The position numbers and the translations under genes were made by a program. Shown here one piece after another: positions 1 through 9,014 of a stretch of DNA of 64,000 bases. Below the pieces are notes generated by a model. That model searched no databases and was not told the DNA's origin. It worked only from the letters and a program-made list of their open reading frames with translations. The stretch comes from Oscillospiraceae bacterium (GTDB lineage Bacteria > Bacillota > Clostridia > Oscillospirales > Ruminococcaceae): assembly GCA_028689635.1 (NCBI GenBank), contig JAQVCU010000002.1, forward strand, positions 20,570 through 84,569, read 5' to 3'. Position 1 is the stretch's first letter. The number at the start of each line of letters is the position of its first letter.

Positions 1-351
1 GGCGGGCAACTGCAGCCCGATGGTCCACCAGACGGCAGAGCCGATCATATCGCTTACCGTGCGGGGATAGTTGATGAAGGAGACGCCCAGGTCCCCAGTG
101 AAGAGTTTTCCAACCCAAATGAAAAACTGCTGATAAACTGGCTTGTCAAGGCCAAAGGCCTCCGCATATTCGTCGTAGATCTGCTGTGCGGCGGTGCGGT
201 CGGTAAGGCCGGCGGCGCTATTGGCCGTAATGGCGGCTACCGGATCGCCCGGCATCAGGCGCGGAAGCATGAAGTTCAGTATGACGGCGATCACCAGCGT
301 GATCAGATACCATACGATCCTTTTGCGGAAATATTTTTTGTATCCCTTCAC
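1..351 (-). CDS. Peptide/dipeptide ABC transporter permease (DppB/OppB-like), partial at window edge
   Basis: Reverse-strand translation from GTG at 351: VKGYKKYFRKRIVWYLITLVIAVILNFMLPRLMPGDPVAAI...FIWVGKLFTGDLGVSFINYPRTVSDMIGSAVWWTIGLQLPA; typical DppB N-terminus; no stop before window edge. Confidence 0.85.
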   Translation of the reverse strand, partial: MKGYKKYFRKRIVWYLITLVIAVILNFMLPRLMPGDPVAAITANSAAGLTDRTAAQQIYDEYAEAFGLDKPVYQQFFIWVGKLFTGDLGVSFINYPRTVSDMIGSAVWWTIGLQLPA

Positions 352-379
352 TTCTCGTTACCTCACTCATTTTGCTTAA

Positions 380-418
380 AAAGCAAGTTGGCTGGGGCTG
401 TTAATCCCCAGCCAACCT
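380..418 (-). terminator. Intercistronic GC-rich hairpin (terminator/attenuator) between substrate-binding protein and permease
   Basis: GTTGGCTGGGG ... CCCCAGCCAAC inverted repeat followed on minus strand by TTGCTTTTTAAG. Confidence 0.7.
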
Positions 419-468
419 TACTTCAGAGATCAGATGCTTCTTTGGTCATAACGGCTGAAAATATCCGG

Positions 469-2319
469 TTACGGGTTGACCAGCTCGAGGTTCCAGAAAG
501 CATCAAAGCCAGCGGACAGATCGGGCGGAATGTTGTCGCCGTCGCCCTGCTGCTGGAAACCAGTCCAAACCTGCTCGTTGACGATGAACCAAGACTGAGG
601 TCTGTACATCAAAGACAGGGAAGGAACGTCTTCCAGATAGATGCGGCTGAGTTCGGTGTAGTATTCTTTCAGTTTGGCCTGATCGGTCTCGTGGGGGATC
701 AGAGCCAGGATCTCGTCCACTCTGGCATTGCTGTAGTGGCCGTAGTTGCCCATGAGGTTGGTGCTCAGATCGTTGTAGGTGGAGCTCATCAGAGACATAC
801 CGCGTTTCCAAGGAGAAGAGATAGCGGCGGAAGCGGAGTACTGCATGATGATGTCAAAGGTACCGGTGCTGTAGTCCTGAACCTGAACGGCTCTCTCGGG
901 ATAATAGGTCTGGATGTCGATGCCGATGTTCTTGCCGGCCTCGGCGACCATCTCGATAGCAGCCTGCCAGTCACTCCAACCGTTGGGGCACTCAGCCTTG
1001 AAGGAGAGGTTCTGGCCGTTGAGTTCACGGATGCCGTCGCCGTCGGTATCGACGATGCCAGCGTCATCCAGCAATTTCTTAGCGCCTTCGATGTCGTTGC
1101 CCTCGTAAGCGACATCCTTAATGGCCGCCTCGTCCAGCAGAGCGCGCTCGCCGGGAGTCGGGTTGAGGATGGAACGGGGGTAATCGCGGAAGGAAGGAGC
1201 CTGATTGGTCATGGCGTTGGAGAGGATCTTGTCGTAGTCGATGGCCCAAGCGATGGCCTTTCTGACATTGACGTTGTCAAGTCCTGGTTTGTTCAGATTG
1301 AACCACAGGGTGGGCATCTGAGTGGCAACGCCGTAAGGAGGCTCGCTGTCGTAGGTGGCGATGGGCAGGCCATCGTCTTCCCACAGAGTCTGAACGTTGG
1401 CGTAGTAGAGCTCGACTTCGTCGATCTCGCCGGCCTTCAGAGCAACGGCTTTCGCCTCGTTGTCTTTATAGATGTTGGTGACAACATATTTGGGGGTAGG
1501 CAGAGAGCCGTACATGGAAGCGTCCTGGCCCCAGTAGTTGTCGTCGCGCATCAGAACGTGTTTCTGATCGGAGTAGAACACCACCCAGTAAGGAGCGGTG
1601 GTAGGAGCGTCTTCGAAAACGGCGGTTTTGATCTTCTCAGCATCGCCGGCGCAGTCGGCTTCCACTTTTTCCAGGTAAGCTTTCTGCATCATGTAGATTC
1701 TGGGGAGATATTCCATCACGCACAGGGGGTTGATGGACTGGCCGTTGGCGTCGAGCTTCGCATTGATCTTGACGGTGTTGTCATCGACCTTTTCGAAGTT
1801 TTCGATGTACTGGGCATAGTTCAGACCATCGGCGGTGGAATATTTCACATGGGTGTCGAAGGTGTAGACGACGTCGTCAGCGGTGAAGGGGGTGCCGTCG
1901 TTCCAGTGGGCGGCGGGGTTCAGCTTGACGGTCATCACGGTCTGATCCTCGTTCCAGGTATACTCGGTAGCCAGTTTCGGCTGCAGAGAACCGTCGAGGA
2001 AGTTATAAGCGAACAGGCACTCCCACATGATTTGCGGAGAGGTGTCGCTGTGGGTGGCAAAGGAGTTGGCGGAGTTCGCAGACATGGGGTTAAAATCATT
2101 GGGTTTCTGGAAGATCCAGCCCGCCAGATAAAACGTTTCATTTCTGGGAGTCTCGCCAGAGAAATCGGTGACCTCCGGAGCCGGAGTGGAAGCGGGCTCA
2201 GAGGATGGGGTGGAAGCGGGCTCGGAAGAAGAAGTCGGTTGAGTTCCGCAGCCAGCGGCCATTGTAACGATCATTGCCGCCACCATAGCCAGTGCGATCA
2301 GTCGTTTGATATTTTTCAT
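469..2319 (-). CDS. ABC transporter substrate-binding lipoprotein, peptide-binding family 5
   Basis: 616 aa; lipobox MVAAMIVTMAAGCG; family 5 solute-binding features (NDGTPFTADDVVYTF, RKAIAWAIDYDKI); followed by DppB-like permease. Confidence 0.93.
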   Translation of the reverse strand: MKNIKRLIALAMVAAMIVTMAAGCGTQPTSSSEPASTPSSEPASTPAPEVTDFSGETPRNETFYLAGWIFQKPNDFNPMSANSANSFATHSDTSPQIMWECLFAYNFLDGSLQPKLATEYTWNEDQTVMTVKLNPAAHWNDGTPFTADDVVYTFDTHVKYSTADGLNYAQYIENFEKVDDNTVKINAKLDANGQSINPLCVMEYLPRIYMMQKAYLEKVEADCAGDAEKIKTAVFEDAPTTAPYWVVFYSDQKHVLMRDDNYWGQDASMYGSLPTPKYVVTNIYKDNEAKAVALKAGEIDEVELYYANVQTLWEDDGLPIATYDSEPPYGVATQMPTLWFNLNKPGLDNVNVRKAIAWAIDYDKILSNAMTNQAPSFRDYPRSILNPTPGERALLDEAAIKDVAYEGNDIEGAKKLLDDAGIVDTDGDGIRELNGQNLSFKAECPNGWSDWQAAIEMVAEAGKNIGIDIQTYYPERAVQVQDYSTGTFDIIMQYSASAAISSPWKRGMSLMSSTYNDLSTNLMGNYGHYSNARVDEILALIPHETDQAKLKEYYTELSRIYLEDVPSLSLMYRPQSWFIVNEQVWTGFQQQGDGDNIPPDLSAGFDAFWNLELVNP

Positions 2320-2663
2320 TCCTCGTTATATCCCCTTTCTAAAATGAGCTTCCGTGTTGTCCAATATTTTTTTGCAGCCCCCCTTTTCGGTCTTATTTAT
2401 GGCATTGACGCGGCTTCGCGGGCCCCGTCATATGACTCGCCATAAGCTAAACTGAAAAAATTAGAGAAAATATTTGCATATTTTCTGCAACCTTCTCTAA
2501 TTTTCATTTTACCAGAACAAAAAATGAAAACAAGCAATAAAAATGATAACCTTTCCTTAAAATTACTGTAAATAATACACAAAGATGAGTAGAGATGATT
2601 TGCTGTTTTTGAAAAAGTGTGCGAAAAAATGAAAATTTTCAAGCGGTTTTCACGTAGATTTCA

Positions 2664-2683
2664 GAAAACGAAACGTTTTAATG
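2664..2683. promoter_or_regulatory. Candidate LacI-family operator (AAACGTTT dyad with central CpG)
   Basis: GAAAACGAAACGTTTTAATG upstream of the substrate-binding protein and next to a LacI-family gene. Confidence 0.4.
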
Positions 2684-2747
2684 TTAAGATCGACAGGGTG
2701 CTGTCGTGCAAATGATATGCGCTGCACCGAAAAAAAAGAACAAAAAG

Positions 2748-2797
2748 AAAAACGCCTCCCCGGGGCCGCGGACGGCCGGAAGGGGAAACGTCTTTGA
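2748..2797 (-). terminator. Rho-independent terminator of the LacI-family gene
   Basis: GC-rich inverted repeat CGTTTCCCC...GGGGAGGCG then TTTTTCTTTTTG on minus strand. Confidence 0.6.
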
Positions 2798-2820
2798 CGG
2801 CGTGCGAAGCGGGGAAGCGT

Positions 2821-3849
2821 TTAAAGCAGCTGGGTGGATTCCCGGATGATCAGCTCGGTGCCGAGGACGATCTTTTTGTTGGGAATAGAGGGATTGGAGA
2901 TTTTTTCGATCAACAGCTCGCAGGCCATGGAGCCCAGCTGTACCTTGGGCTGGTTTACCGTGGTGAGGGCCGGGATCAGCATGGAGGAGAACTGGATGTT
3001 GTCGAAGCCGGCGACCAGGATATCCTGGGGCACCCGCAGCCCGGCCATATAAGCGGCGCGGATCACGGCGGCGGCATGGATATCGGAGCAGGCAAAAAAA
3101 GAATCGGGCGGATTAGCGGTGTTGAGCAGCTGGACGGCGGCGGAGAGGGCCAGGTCGTAATTGACGCCGGGCAGATGGACGGTCAGGCTGGGATCCAGGG
3201 GGATGCCGGCCTTTTTTAGGGCGTTTTGATACCCATGCAGGCGGCAGCGGGCATACTTGTAATCCTCGGGGCCGTTGATGAGCGCAATGCGGCGCCGCCC
3301 CAGGGAAAGAAGATAGTCGACCACATCGGCGGCGGCGGCCGCATCGTCGATGGTAACGTAGGGAAGATCGACATTTTCGTTGTATTCACAGCACTGGACA
3401 AGGTTGGTGCAGCCCATGAGTTTTTGCAAAATGGCGGTGGGCACGTGGTTGGTGGTAATGATGCCGGCGGCCCGGGTGTGATGGATCAGGTCGATCACGT
3501 CGTAGAGGGTACTGCGGTTGACATGGCTTTTGTTGATGAGCAGGTGATAACCGCAACGGGCGGCGGAGGATTTTGCCCCGATAACGAGCTCGTCGTAAAA
3601 GGGGTTTTTCAGGGACGGGATGTTAAAGATGATCGGTCCACTGCCGGACTGGGTCTTTATCATATCCTCCGTTTCTTCCGGGAGGGAATAACCGAGTTTG
3701 TTCATGGAGTCGACGACCCGCTGATAGGTGCTGGATTTGATGCTGCCCTTCTGATTGATCACGCGGGATACCGTGGCGAGGGACACATCGGCGTCGGCGG
3801 CGACCTGCGCAATGGTGACATCGCCGTGTTTTCTTGGCATGGCTTTCAC
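2821..3849 (-). CDS. LacI family transcriptional regulator
   Basis: 342 aa; HTH VTIAQVAADADVSLATVSRVINQ and periplasmic-binding-like sensor domain. Confidence 0.93.
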   Translation of the reverse strand: MKAMPRKHGDVTIAQVAADADVSLATVSRVINQKGSIKSSTYQRVVDSMNKLGYSLPEETEDMIKTQSGSGPIIFNIPSLKNPFYDELVIGAKSSAARCGYHLLINKSHVNRSTLYDVIDLIHHTRAAGIITTNHVPTAILQKLMGCTNLVQCCEYNENVDLPYVTIDDAAAAADVVDYLLSLGRRRIALINGPEDYKYARCRLHGYQNALKKAGIPLDPSLTVHLPGVNYDLALSAAVQLLNTANPPDSFFACSDIHAAAVIRAAYMAGLRVPQDILVAGFDNIQFSSMLIPALTTVNQPKVQLGSMACELLIEKISNPSIPNKKIVLGTELIIRESTQLL

Positions 3850-3956
3850 TCCTTTGATAAATTAGTTTACACTACTTTCCTGAAATTGTAAATCGGACAA
3901 AACAACCAGAAAACAACGGTATAAAATGTCCTTTTGACAATATCCGCCTCCGGACG

Positions 3957-3999
3957 GCAAAAAACCGGCCCCTCCGCATGGAAGGGGCCGGTTTGCCAA
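3957..3999 (-). terminator. Terminator of the antiporter operon
   Basis: AAACCGGCCCC...GGGGCCGGTTT followed by T-run on minus strand. Confidence 0.75.
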
Positions 4000-4003
4000 A
4001 GAA

Positions 4004-5959
4004 TCAGCAGAACAGCAGATAAAGCAGGGTGATGCTGAGGCCGATGCCGAACAAAAGCAGGCTGTAGGCAAGGGAATTGGAAATGGTATGGGGATGGGGC
4101 CGCTCGGGATAGACGCCAAAATAATCGTCTGTGGGCGGCTCGACCTTTTCCGGGGCTTTCCAGAAAAGCAGGGCGCGCAGCCCGGCCACAGCCCAATCCA
4201 CCAAAGAGCAGGCAAAGCGGGCTGCCAGGGCGCCCAGGAAGGGCAGGATCTTCAGCAGCACGGGGCGGTACAGGCCGTATTCCAGATTGAGCCAGCGGGG
4301 CCAGCGATCCAGATAAGCCCAGGAGCCGTCGGGCTGCTTTTTCATCAGCAAGGGGCGCACCAGCAGCAGATAGACCGCCGCGCCGATGGCGATGGAAATG
4401 GCGGCGCCCTTGAGGTTCGTAAGGGAGAAGTACTCCACCGCGTGGGCGGGGGCTTCGCCGTTCATAAAGCCGCGGCAAAGCCCGGCAATGCTGTCCATGG
4501 TAAGCCCGGGGGTCATCCCGAGCACCGGGAGGATGGCGGCGGAAACCGCCAGGACCACCGCAGTGGGCCGGGAGACATAACGCTTCATGCCGTCGTAGCG
4601 CTGCTGCTCCGTAGGGTTTTTCTCCACAAACAGGGCGACAAAGATCTTGGTCATATAGGCCACCGTCAGCCCGCCGGAGATGAGGAACAGCCATTCCACC
4701 CAGCGGTAATAGGCCGCCTGCCCGGCGGAGAGGCCCGCCGCGGCGATATATTCCACAATGCTTTCATGGATCAGGGTCTTGCTGACGTAGCCGTTCCACA
4801 GGGGGACGCCAGTGACGCCGAGAATGCCCATCAGGAACACAAACATCAGCAGGGGTTTTTTGCGCCCAAAGCCGCGCAGCCGGTTCAGGTCAAAGGTGCC
4901 GAGGTTTAAAAAGACGACTCCGGCGGCCATGAACAGGGCGGTCTTGATGAGGGAGTGGTTGAGCAGATGGAGCATGGAGCCTCCCACAGCCAGGGCATTT
5001 TCCTCACCCAGCAGGCACTGCATGGCAACGCCCACCAGAATAAAGCCGATCTGGGACATGGAGGAGCAGGCCAAAGTGCGCTTGAGGTTGGCGGAAAAGA
5101 CCGCCAGCACCGCACCGGTGACCATGGTGAGCACCGCCAGCACCAGGATCAGATCGCCCCAGGGGGCGTCGTGGAGGAAAATGTTGCAGCTGACTGCGAG
5201 GATGCCGAAGACCCCCGCTTTGCTCAGGACTGCGGAGAGCAGGGCCGTAGCAGGCGCGGGGGCCGCCACGTAGGAATCCGGGAGCCAGATGTGCAGAGGA
5301 TACATACCGGCCTTGACGCCAAAGCCGACCAGGATCAGGACGCCGGCGGCGTAGAGCGGGCCTTTGTCGGCAGTCTGGGCGGCAAGGCCCGTCAGGGCGG
5401 ACATCTCCAGAGTGCCGGTGCGGCTGTAGAGCAGGAACAGGCCCATCAGGGTGACCAGGCCGCCCAGCACAGCGACGCCCAGATAGGTGCCGGAGGCTTT
5501 TTTGGCGTCGGGGGTCTCCTCCTGCGCCACCATCACCCAGGAGGTAAAAGACATGACCTCAAAGAAAACGAAGGTGGTGTACAGGTCGGACGAAAGAAAG
5601 ATCCCCATGGTGGAGCCGAGGGTCATAAGCAGGAAGAGGTAGTAGCGGTTGCGGTTGTGGGCGGCCGCAAAATATTCTTTGGAGCTGATCGTGGTCAGCA
5701 GCCAGATAAACGCGGTGAGCACAGCCATGGTCAGGCGAAAGCCGTCGGCGGCAAAGTGAAGCCCCAGGCCGCAGAAACCCTCCCAGGAAAAAGAGGCGCC
5801 TAAAGAGCCCGCAAGGCCAAGGGCAGCCAGCAGCTCCAGCAGGCAGGAGGCCTGCACCAGGGCGTCGCGGCCAGCCTTGCTGCGGCGGCCGGTCAGGTAG
5901 CCTGCAAGAGCGGCGGCAAAGGGAAAGAACACCAGAAACGCCAAAAGAAATTTACCCAT
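4004..5959 (-). CDS. Proton-conducting antiporter/complex I NuoL-like subunit (651 aa)
   Basis: Multi-TM; conserved VFFEVMSFTSW (TM5 Glu) and FGVKAGMYPLHIWLPDSYVAAPAPATALLSAVLSKAGVF (TM7/TM8 Lys). Confidence 0.88.
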   Translation of the reverse strand: MGKFLLAFLVFFPFAAALAGYLTGRRSKAGRDALVQASCLLELLAALGLAGSLGASFSWEGFCGLGLHFAADGFRLTMAVLTAFIWLLTTISSKEYFAAAHNRNRYYLFLLMTLGSTMGIFLSSDLYTTFVFFEVMSFTSWVMVAQEETPDAKKASGTYLGVAVLGGLVTLMGLFLLYSRTGTLEMSALTGLAAQTADKGPLYAAGVLILVGFGVKAGMYPLHIWLPDSYVAAPAPATALLSAVLSKAGVFGILAVSCNIFLHDAPWGDLILVLAVLTMVTGAVLAVFSANLKRTLACSSMSQIGFILVGVAMQCLLGEENALAVGGSMLHLLNHSLIKTALFMAAGVVFLNLGTFDLNRLRGFGRKKPLLMFVFLMGILGVTGVPLWNGYVSKTLIHESIVEYIAAAGLSAGQAAYYRWVEWLFLISGGLTVAYMTKIFVALFVEKNPTEQQRYDGMKRYVSRPTAVVLAVSAAILPVLGMTPGLTMDSIAGLCRGFMNGEAPAHAVEYFSLTNLKGAAISIAIGAAVYLLLVRPLLMKKQPDGSWAYLDRWPRWLNLEYGLYRPVLLKILPFLGALAARFACSLVDWAVAGLRALLFWKAPEKVEPPTDDYFGVYPERPHPHTISNSLAYSLLLFGIGLSITLLYLLFC

Positions 5960-5974
5960 TTGATACCGCCTCCT

Positions 5975-7450
5975 TTATAAAATTCCACCGGCGATCCAGC
6001 CAAAGAGCCGGAGCAGCGGCGCGGGATAAAGACTCAGCAGCAAAAGCAGCAGGATGAGCAGGACAAAGGGCGTTTTCATCAGCCCGTTGGGATCCGTTAC
6101 GTCTTTGACAGAATCCCGGGAGAAGCCCTTTCCGGGGAAGTATGCCTTTACCACCACCTGCATCAGGTACAGGGCGGTGAGCAGGGCGGAGACGATCAGG
6201 GCCCCGGCACCGGCCCATGCCAGAGGGGTCCCGGCCTCCACGGCGGCGGCGCCCAGAGACCATTTGCTGGTAAAGCCGGCCAGGGGCGGGATGCCCATCA
6301 GCGCCAGAGAAGCGATGGTAAAGGCGCCCATGGTAACGGGCATGGCCCGGCCAAAGCCCTCCAGCTCGTAGACATATTCCCGGTGGGTTTTATAAAGGAT
6401 GGAACCCGCGGCAAAGAAGAGGGTGATCTTGATGACCGCGTGAAAGATCATATGCAGCAGGCCTCCCGTCAGCCCCGCCGTCGTCATCAGCGTGACGCCG
6501 AAGAGGATATAGGAGAGGTTGCTGACCGTGGAATAGGCCAGACGGCGCTTGAGGTGCGGGGTGCGCAGGGCCATGGCGGAACCGAACAGGATGGTGACGA
6601 TGGTCAGGAGCATCACGGTGTTCTGGGCCCAACTGCCGCGCAGCAGCTCGGTGCCGTAGCTGTAATAGGTAAGGCGGATGATGGCAAAGACGCCGGCTTT
6701 GACTACCGCCACCGCATGCAGCAGGGCGGAGACCGGGGTGGGGGCTACCGAAGCCGACGGCAGCCAGCCGTGCAGCGGGAAGACTGCCGCCTTGACGCCA
6801 AAGCCAAGGAAGGTGAGCACGTAGCCCAGCCGCATGAGATCTTCATTGCCGCGGATGCGGGAAGCGGGCAGCACGCCGCCCATGACAAAATCCAGGGAGG
6901 AGCCGTACCGCATGAGCAGCACCATGCCGATAAAGACCAGGGCGGCCCCGGACATGGAATAGAGCAGGTATTTTTTTCCGGCATAAAGGGCTTTTTCATC
7001 CATGGAGTGCATCACCAGGGGCAGGGTAGCCAGGGTGAGCAGCTCGTAGAACAGATAGAGGGTAAGCATATTGGCGGAAAAGGCGATGCCGATGACCACA
7101 CCAAAGGTCATGACAAACCAGCCAAAAAACTTGTTCTCCCGCCCCTCGTGCTTCATATACTCAAAGGAGTAGAAGGTGGCGATGGGCCAGAGCACGGAGA
7201 CCATGGCGGCAAACACCATGGAGAGCCCGTCAAGGCGCAGGGCAAAGCTAAGGCGCCCGCCAAGGTCGAGAAACACAAAGGAGTCCCTGGGGGCAAAGAC
7301 GACGAGGGTAAGGGCCGCAGCCGCGGTAAGCAGCACCGAGACGGCGACAAAAACCTCCCGCGCGCGGCGGGACTTAAAATTGAGCAGCAGCTCGGCTGCC
7401 CCGGCGAGGAGCGGGAACAACACAGGCAGTAAAAGCCAAGCGGAATTCAT
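5975..7450 (-). CDS. Proton-conducting antiporter/complex I NuoM/N-like subunit (491 aa)
   Basis: YLFYELLTLATLPLV, FGVKAAVFPLHGWLPSASVAPTPVSALLHAVAVVKAGVFAI. Confidence 0.88.
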   Translation of the reverse strand: MNSAWLLLPVLFPLLAGAAELLLNFKSRRAREVFVAVSVLLTAAAALTLVVFAPRDSFVFLDLGGRLSFALRLDGLSMVFAAMVSVLWPIATFYSFEYMKHEGRENKFFGWFVMTFGVVIGIAFSANMLTLYLFYELLTLATLPLVMHSMDEKALYAGKKYLLYSMSGAALVFIGMVLLMRYGSSLDFVMGGVLPASRIRGNEDLMRLGYVLTFLGFGVKAAVFPLHGWLPSASVAPTPVSALLHAVAVVKAGVFAIIRLTYYSYGTELLRGSWAQNTVMLLTIVTILFGSAMALRTPHLKRRLAYSTVSNLSYILFGVTLMTTAGLTGGLLHMIFHAVIKITLFFAAGSILYKTHREYVYELEGFGRAMPVTMGAFTIASLALMGIPPLAGFTSKWSLGAAAVEAGTPLAWAGAGALIVSALLTALYLMQVVVKAYFPGKGFSRDSVKDVTDPNGLMKTPFVLLILLLLLLSLYPAPLLRLFGWIAGGIL

Positions 7451-7465
7451 GTCGTTTCACCCTCC

Positions 7466-8935
7466 TTACAGTAAAGAGCCGCAAAGGCTCTGGATAAAAG
7501 CGGACAGGGGGCCGGGGAACATCCCCAGAAGCACCGCCGCCGCAGCCAAAAGGATCAGGGGGACGGTCATGCCGGGGCCGGGTTCGCTCTTTTTGAGCTT
7601 TGCGAAGTCAAAATCCTTGCCGGGGAAGAAACCCTCGGCCACCACCGGCAGCAGATACCCGGCAGTGAGCAGGGCGCTGACGAGCAGCACCGCCGCCCCG
7701 ACGACGCCCCAGGCGCCCAGCTCCGGCGTGAGGGCCCCCATGGCCAGATACCATTTGCTGACAAATCCCGCCGTGGGGGGGATACCGATGAGGGAAAGGG
7801 AGGCCAGGGCGAAGCACCACATCACCACCGGCATTTTTTTGCCCATACCGGCCAGCTCATAAGTATAGGTCTTGTGGGTCTTATAAATAATGGCGCCGGC
7901 GCAGAGGAAGAGGATGTTTTTGGCGACGGCGTGGAAAACGATCTGCAGCAGCGCGCCCAAAAAGCCCGCCGGGGTCAGCAGCATCAGGCCGAACAGCACA
8001 TAGGACACCTGGCTCACCGAGGACCAGGCCAGCCGCTTTTTCAGCAGCTTTTCTTTATAGGCCAGCATGGAGCCGGCGAAAACGGTGCACAGGGTGAGGG
8101 TCAGCATGGTGTACTGTACCCAGGTGCCGCGGATAAAATCGGCGCCGTAGATGTAATAGGTCACCCGCACAATGGCCAGCACGCCGGCCTTGGTGATGAT
8201 GCCGGAAAGGACGCCGGAGGCCGGGGCCGGGGCCACTGGGTGCGCCGTGGGGAGCCAGGCCTGCAGCGGCATCATACCGGCTTTACAGCCGAAGCCCACC
8301 ATAATGAGCAGGAAGACCACCAGCAAAAGCGGTTCCCGTCCCGCGGTTTTGGCGGGATCCAAAACGCCGCCGGGGACGAAATCCATGGTCTTAAGGGAGG
8401 GGGAGAGGAAGAAAAAGCCCAGCAGCGCAAGACCGGCGCCAAACACCGAATAGCCCAGATATTTCATACCGGCGGCGACAGCCTCTTTGGTGCCGGTGTG
8501 AATGACCAGGGGGACGGTGATCAGGGTCATAAATTCATAGAACAGATACAGAGTGATCAGGTTGCCGGCAAAACCGACGCCCATCAAAACGCCGAACGTC
8601 ATGACGTAAAAAGCGAAAAAGCGCTCGTCGCGCCCCTCGTGGCGGATATATTCAAAGGCGTAGACGCCCACCAGGACCCAGATGACCGATGTCAGGCAGA
8701 CGAAAAACCGGCCGAAGCCGTCGATGCGAAGGGCAAGGGAGATGTTGTCGGTCAGCTGCCAGATGGTAAAATGGCTGTCCGGCTGGAAGCAGAGCCAAAA
8801 GGCCGATAGGGCTCCGAGCACCAGCACGGCCGAAACGTAGATCTCCCGGCTTTTGGGCCTGTGCAGGCCAAAGACCACCAGGCCCGCCAGCACCGGGAAG
8901 AGAATGGGCAGCAAAAGAGCCGCGTTCTCAGTCAT
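7466..8935 (-). CDS. Proton-conducting antiporter/complex I NuoM/N-like subunit (489 aa)
   Basis: YLFYEFMTLITVPLV, FGCKAGMMPLQAWLPTAHPVAPAPASGVLSGIITKAGVLAI. Confidence 0.88.
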   Translation of the reverse strand: MTENAALLLPILFPVLAGLVVFGLHRPKSREIYVSAVLVLGALSAFWLCFQPDSHFTIWQLTDNISLALRIDGFGRFFVCLTSVIWVLVGVYAFEYIRHEGRDERFFAFYVMTFGVLMGVGFAGNLITLYLFYEFMTLITVPLVIHTGTKEAVAAGMKYLGYSVFGAGLALLGFFFLSPSLKTMDFVPGGVLDPAKTAGREPLLLVVFLLIMVGFGCKAGMMPLQAWLPTAHPVAPAPASGVLSGIITKAGVLAIVRVTYYIYGADFIRGTWVQYTMLTLTLCTVFAGSMLAYKEKLLKKRLAWSSVSQVSYVLFGLMLLTPAGFLGALLQIVFHAVAKNILFLCAGAIIYKTHKTYTYELAGMGKKMPVVMWCFALASLSLIGIPPTAGFVSKWYLAMGALTPELGAWGVVGAAVLLVSALLTAGYLLPVVAEGFFPGKDFDFAKLKKSEPGPGMTVPLILLAAAAVLLGMFPGPLSAFIQSLCGSLL

Positions 8936-9014
8936 GGGATGTTCACCTCAATCCTGCGCGGAAAAACCGCGCGTTTTAAAAAGAACCGGAACGGAGAAAA
9001 GGCGGGACGCGGGG

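Noticed and set aside
388-2445. 685-aa plus-strand ORF antisense to the substrate-binding protein
   Set aside because: Val/Gly/Asp-rich complement-strand ORF mirroring a clear lipoprotein on minus strand; no domain signature or SD
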